Shown here in pieces: positions 13,640-13,655 of a stretch of DNA of 13,655 bases. The translations under genes and the position numbers were made by a program. How positions within the stretch are numbered: position 1 is the stretch's first letter; every line of letters begins with the position of its first letter. The notes beneath the pieces were generated by a model. The model had not been told where the DNA came from. It made no database searches and was given only the letters and a program-made list of their open reading frames with translations. Origin of the DNA: Chloroflexota bacterium (GTDB lineage Bacteria; Chloroflexota; Dehalococcoidia; UBA3495); the NCBI GenBank assembly GCA_022563275.1, contig JADFNR010000094.1, forward strand, positions 1-13,655, read 5' to 3'.

Positions 13640-13655
13640 CTGGGGTTGGCAATTA

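Overview
The window looks like chromosomal DNA of a free-living bacterium with moderately high GC. Several unrelated flavin-dependent 'luciferase-like' monooxygenases (LLM), a dodecin, a cupin, a Nudix hydrolase and hybrid-free two-component proteins occur together. This mix is typical of environmental Chloroflexota (Dehalococcoidia/SAR202-type genomes), but there is no rRNA or marker gene here, so the assignment is an inference. Stops are a mixture of TAG and TGA, so the standard bacterial code applies. Several genes use TTG or GTG starts.

Layout. Positions 1-557 hold no convincing gene. At 558-2486 (+) is an orphan membrane sensor histidine kinase. It converges on a minus-strand pair of LLM oxidoreductases (4622-3477, then 3447-2563). 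A good sigma70-type promoter lies upstream at about 4711-4738, with a palindrome on its -35 box. Divergently, a plus-strand run carries a Nudix hydrolase (4922-5389), a small membrane-anchored unknown (5394-5816) and a ketopantoate-reductase-like dehydrogenase (5855-6802).

From 11502 down to 6897 everything is on the minus strand: a histidine kinase broken by an in-frame TGA at its G2 ATP-binding box, a stand-alone CheY-like receiver, an NtaA/SnaA/DszA-type FMN monooxygenase, a cupin and a small zinc-ribbon protein. The spacing allows a sensory-plus-oxidation gene cluster. The LLM enzymes need reduced flavin or F420 from elsewhere, because no flavin reductase is encoded here. Facing the broken kinase is a dodecin (flavin storage/buffering) gene with a clean promoter, ribosome site and terminator (11701-12093).

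The right end (12100-13655) is accessory-looking. An intact tRNA-Thr(CGT) on the minus strand ends at 13565. A perfect 41-bp copy of its 3' half lies 920 bp away at 12639-12679, the arrangement left by site-specific integration into a tRNA gene. Between the copies are a zinc-ribbon ORF whose start lies inside the tRNA copy, two terminators, an 87-nt nearly self-complementary rod-like hairpin, and one unknown minus-strand small protein. There is no integrase, so this is best read as a remnant or a passive mini-element.

The most useful leads are the tRNA-bracketed segment with its hairpin and chimeric ORF, and the nonsense-interrupted kinase beside an intact response regulator.
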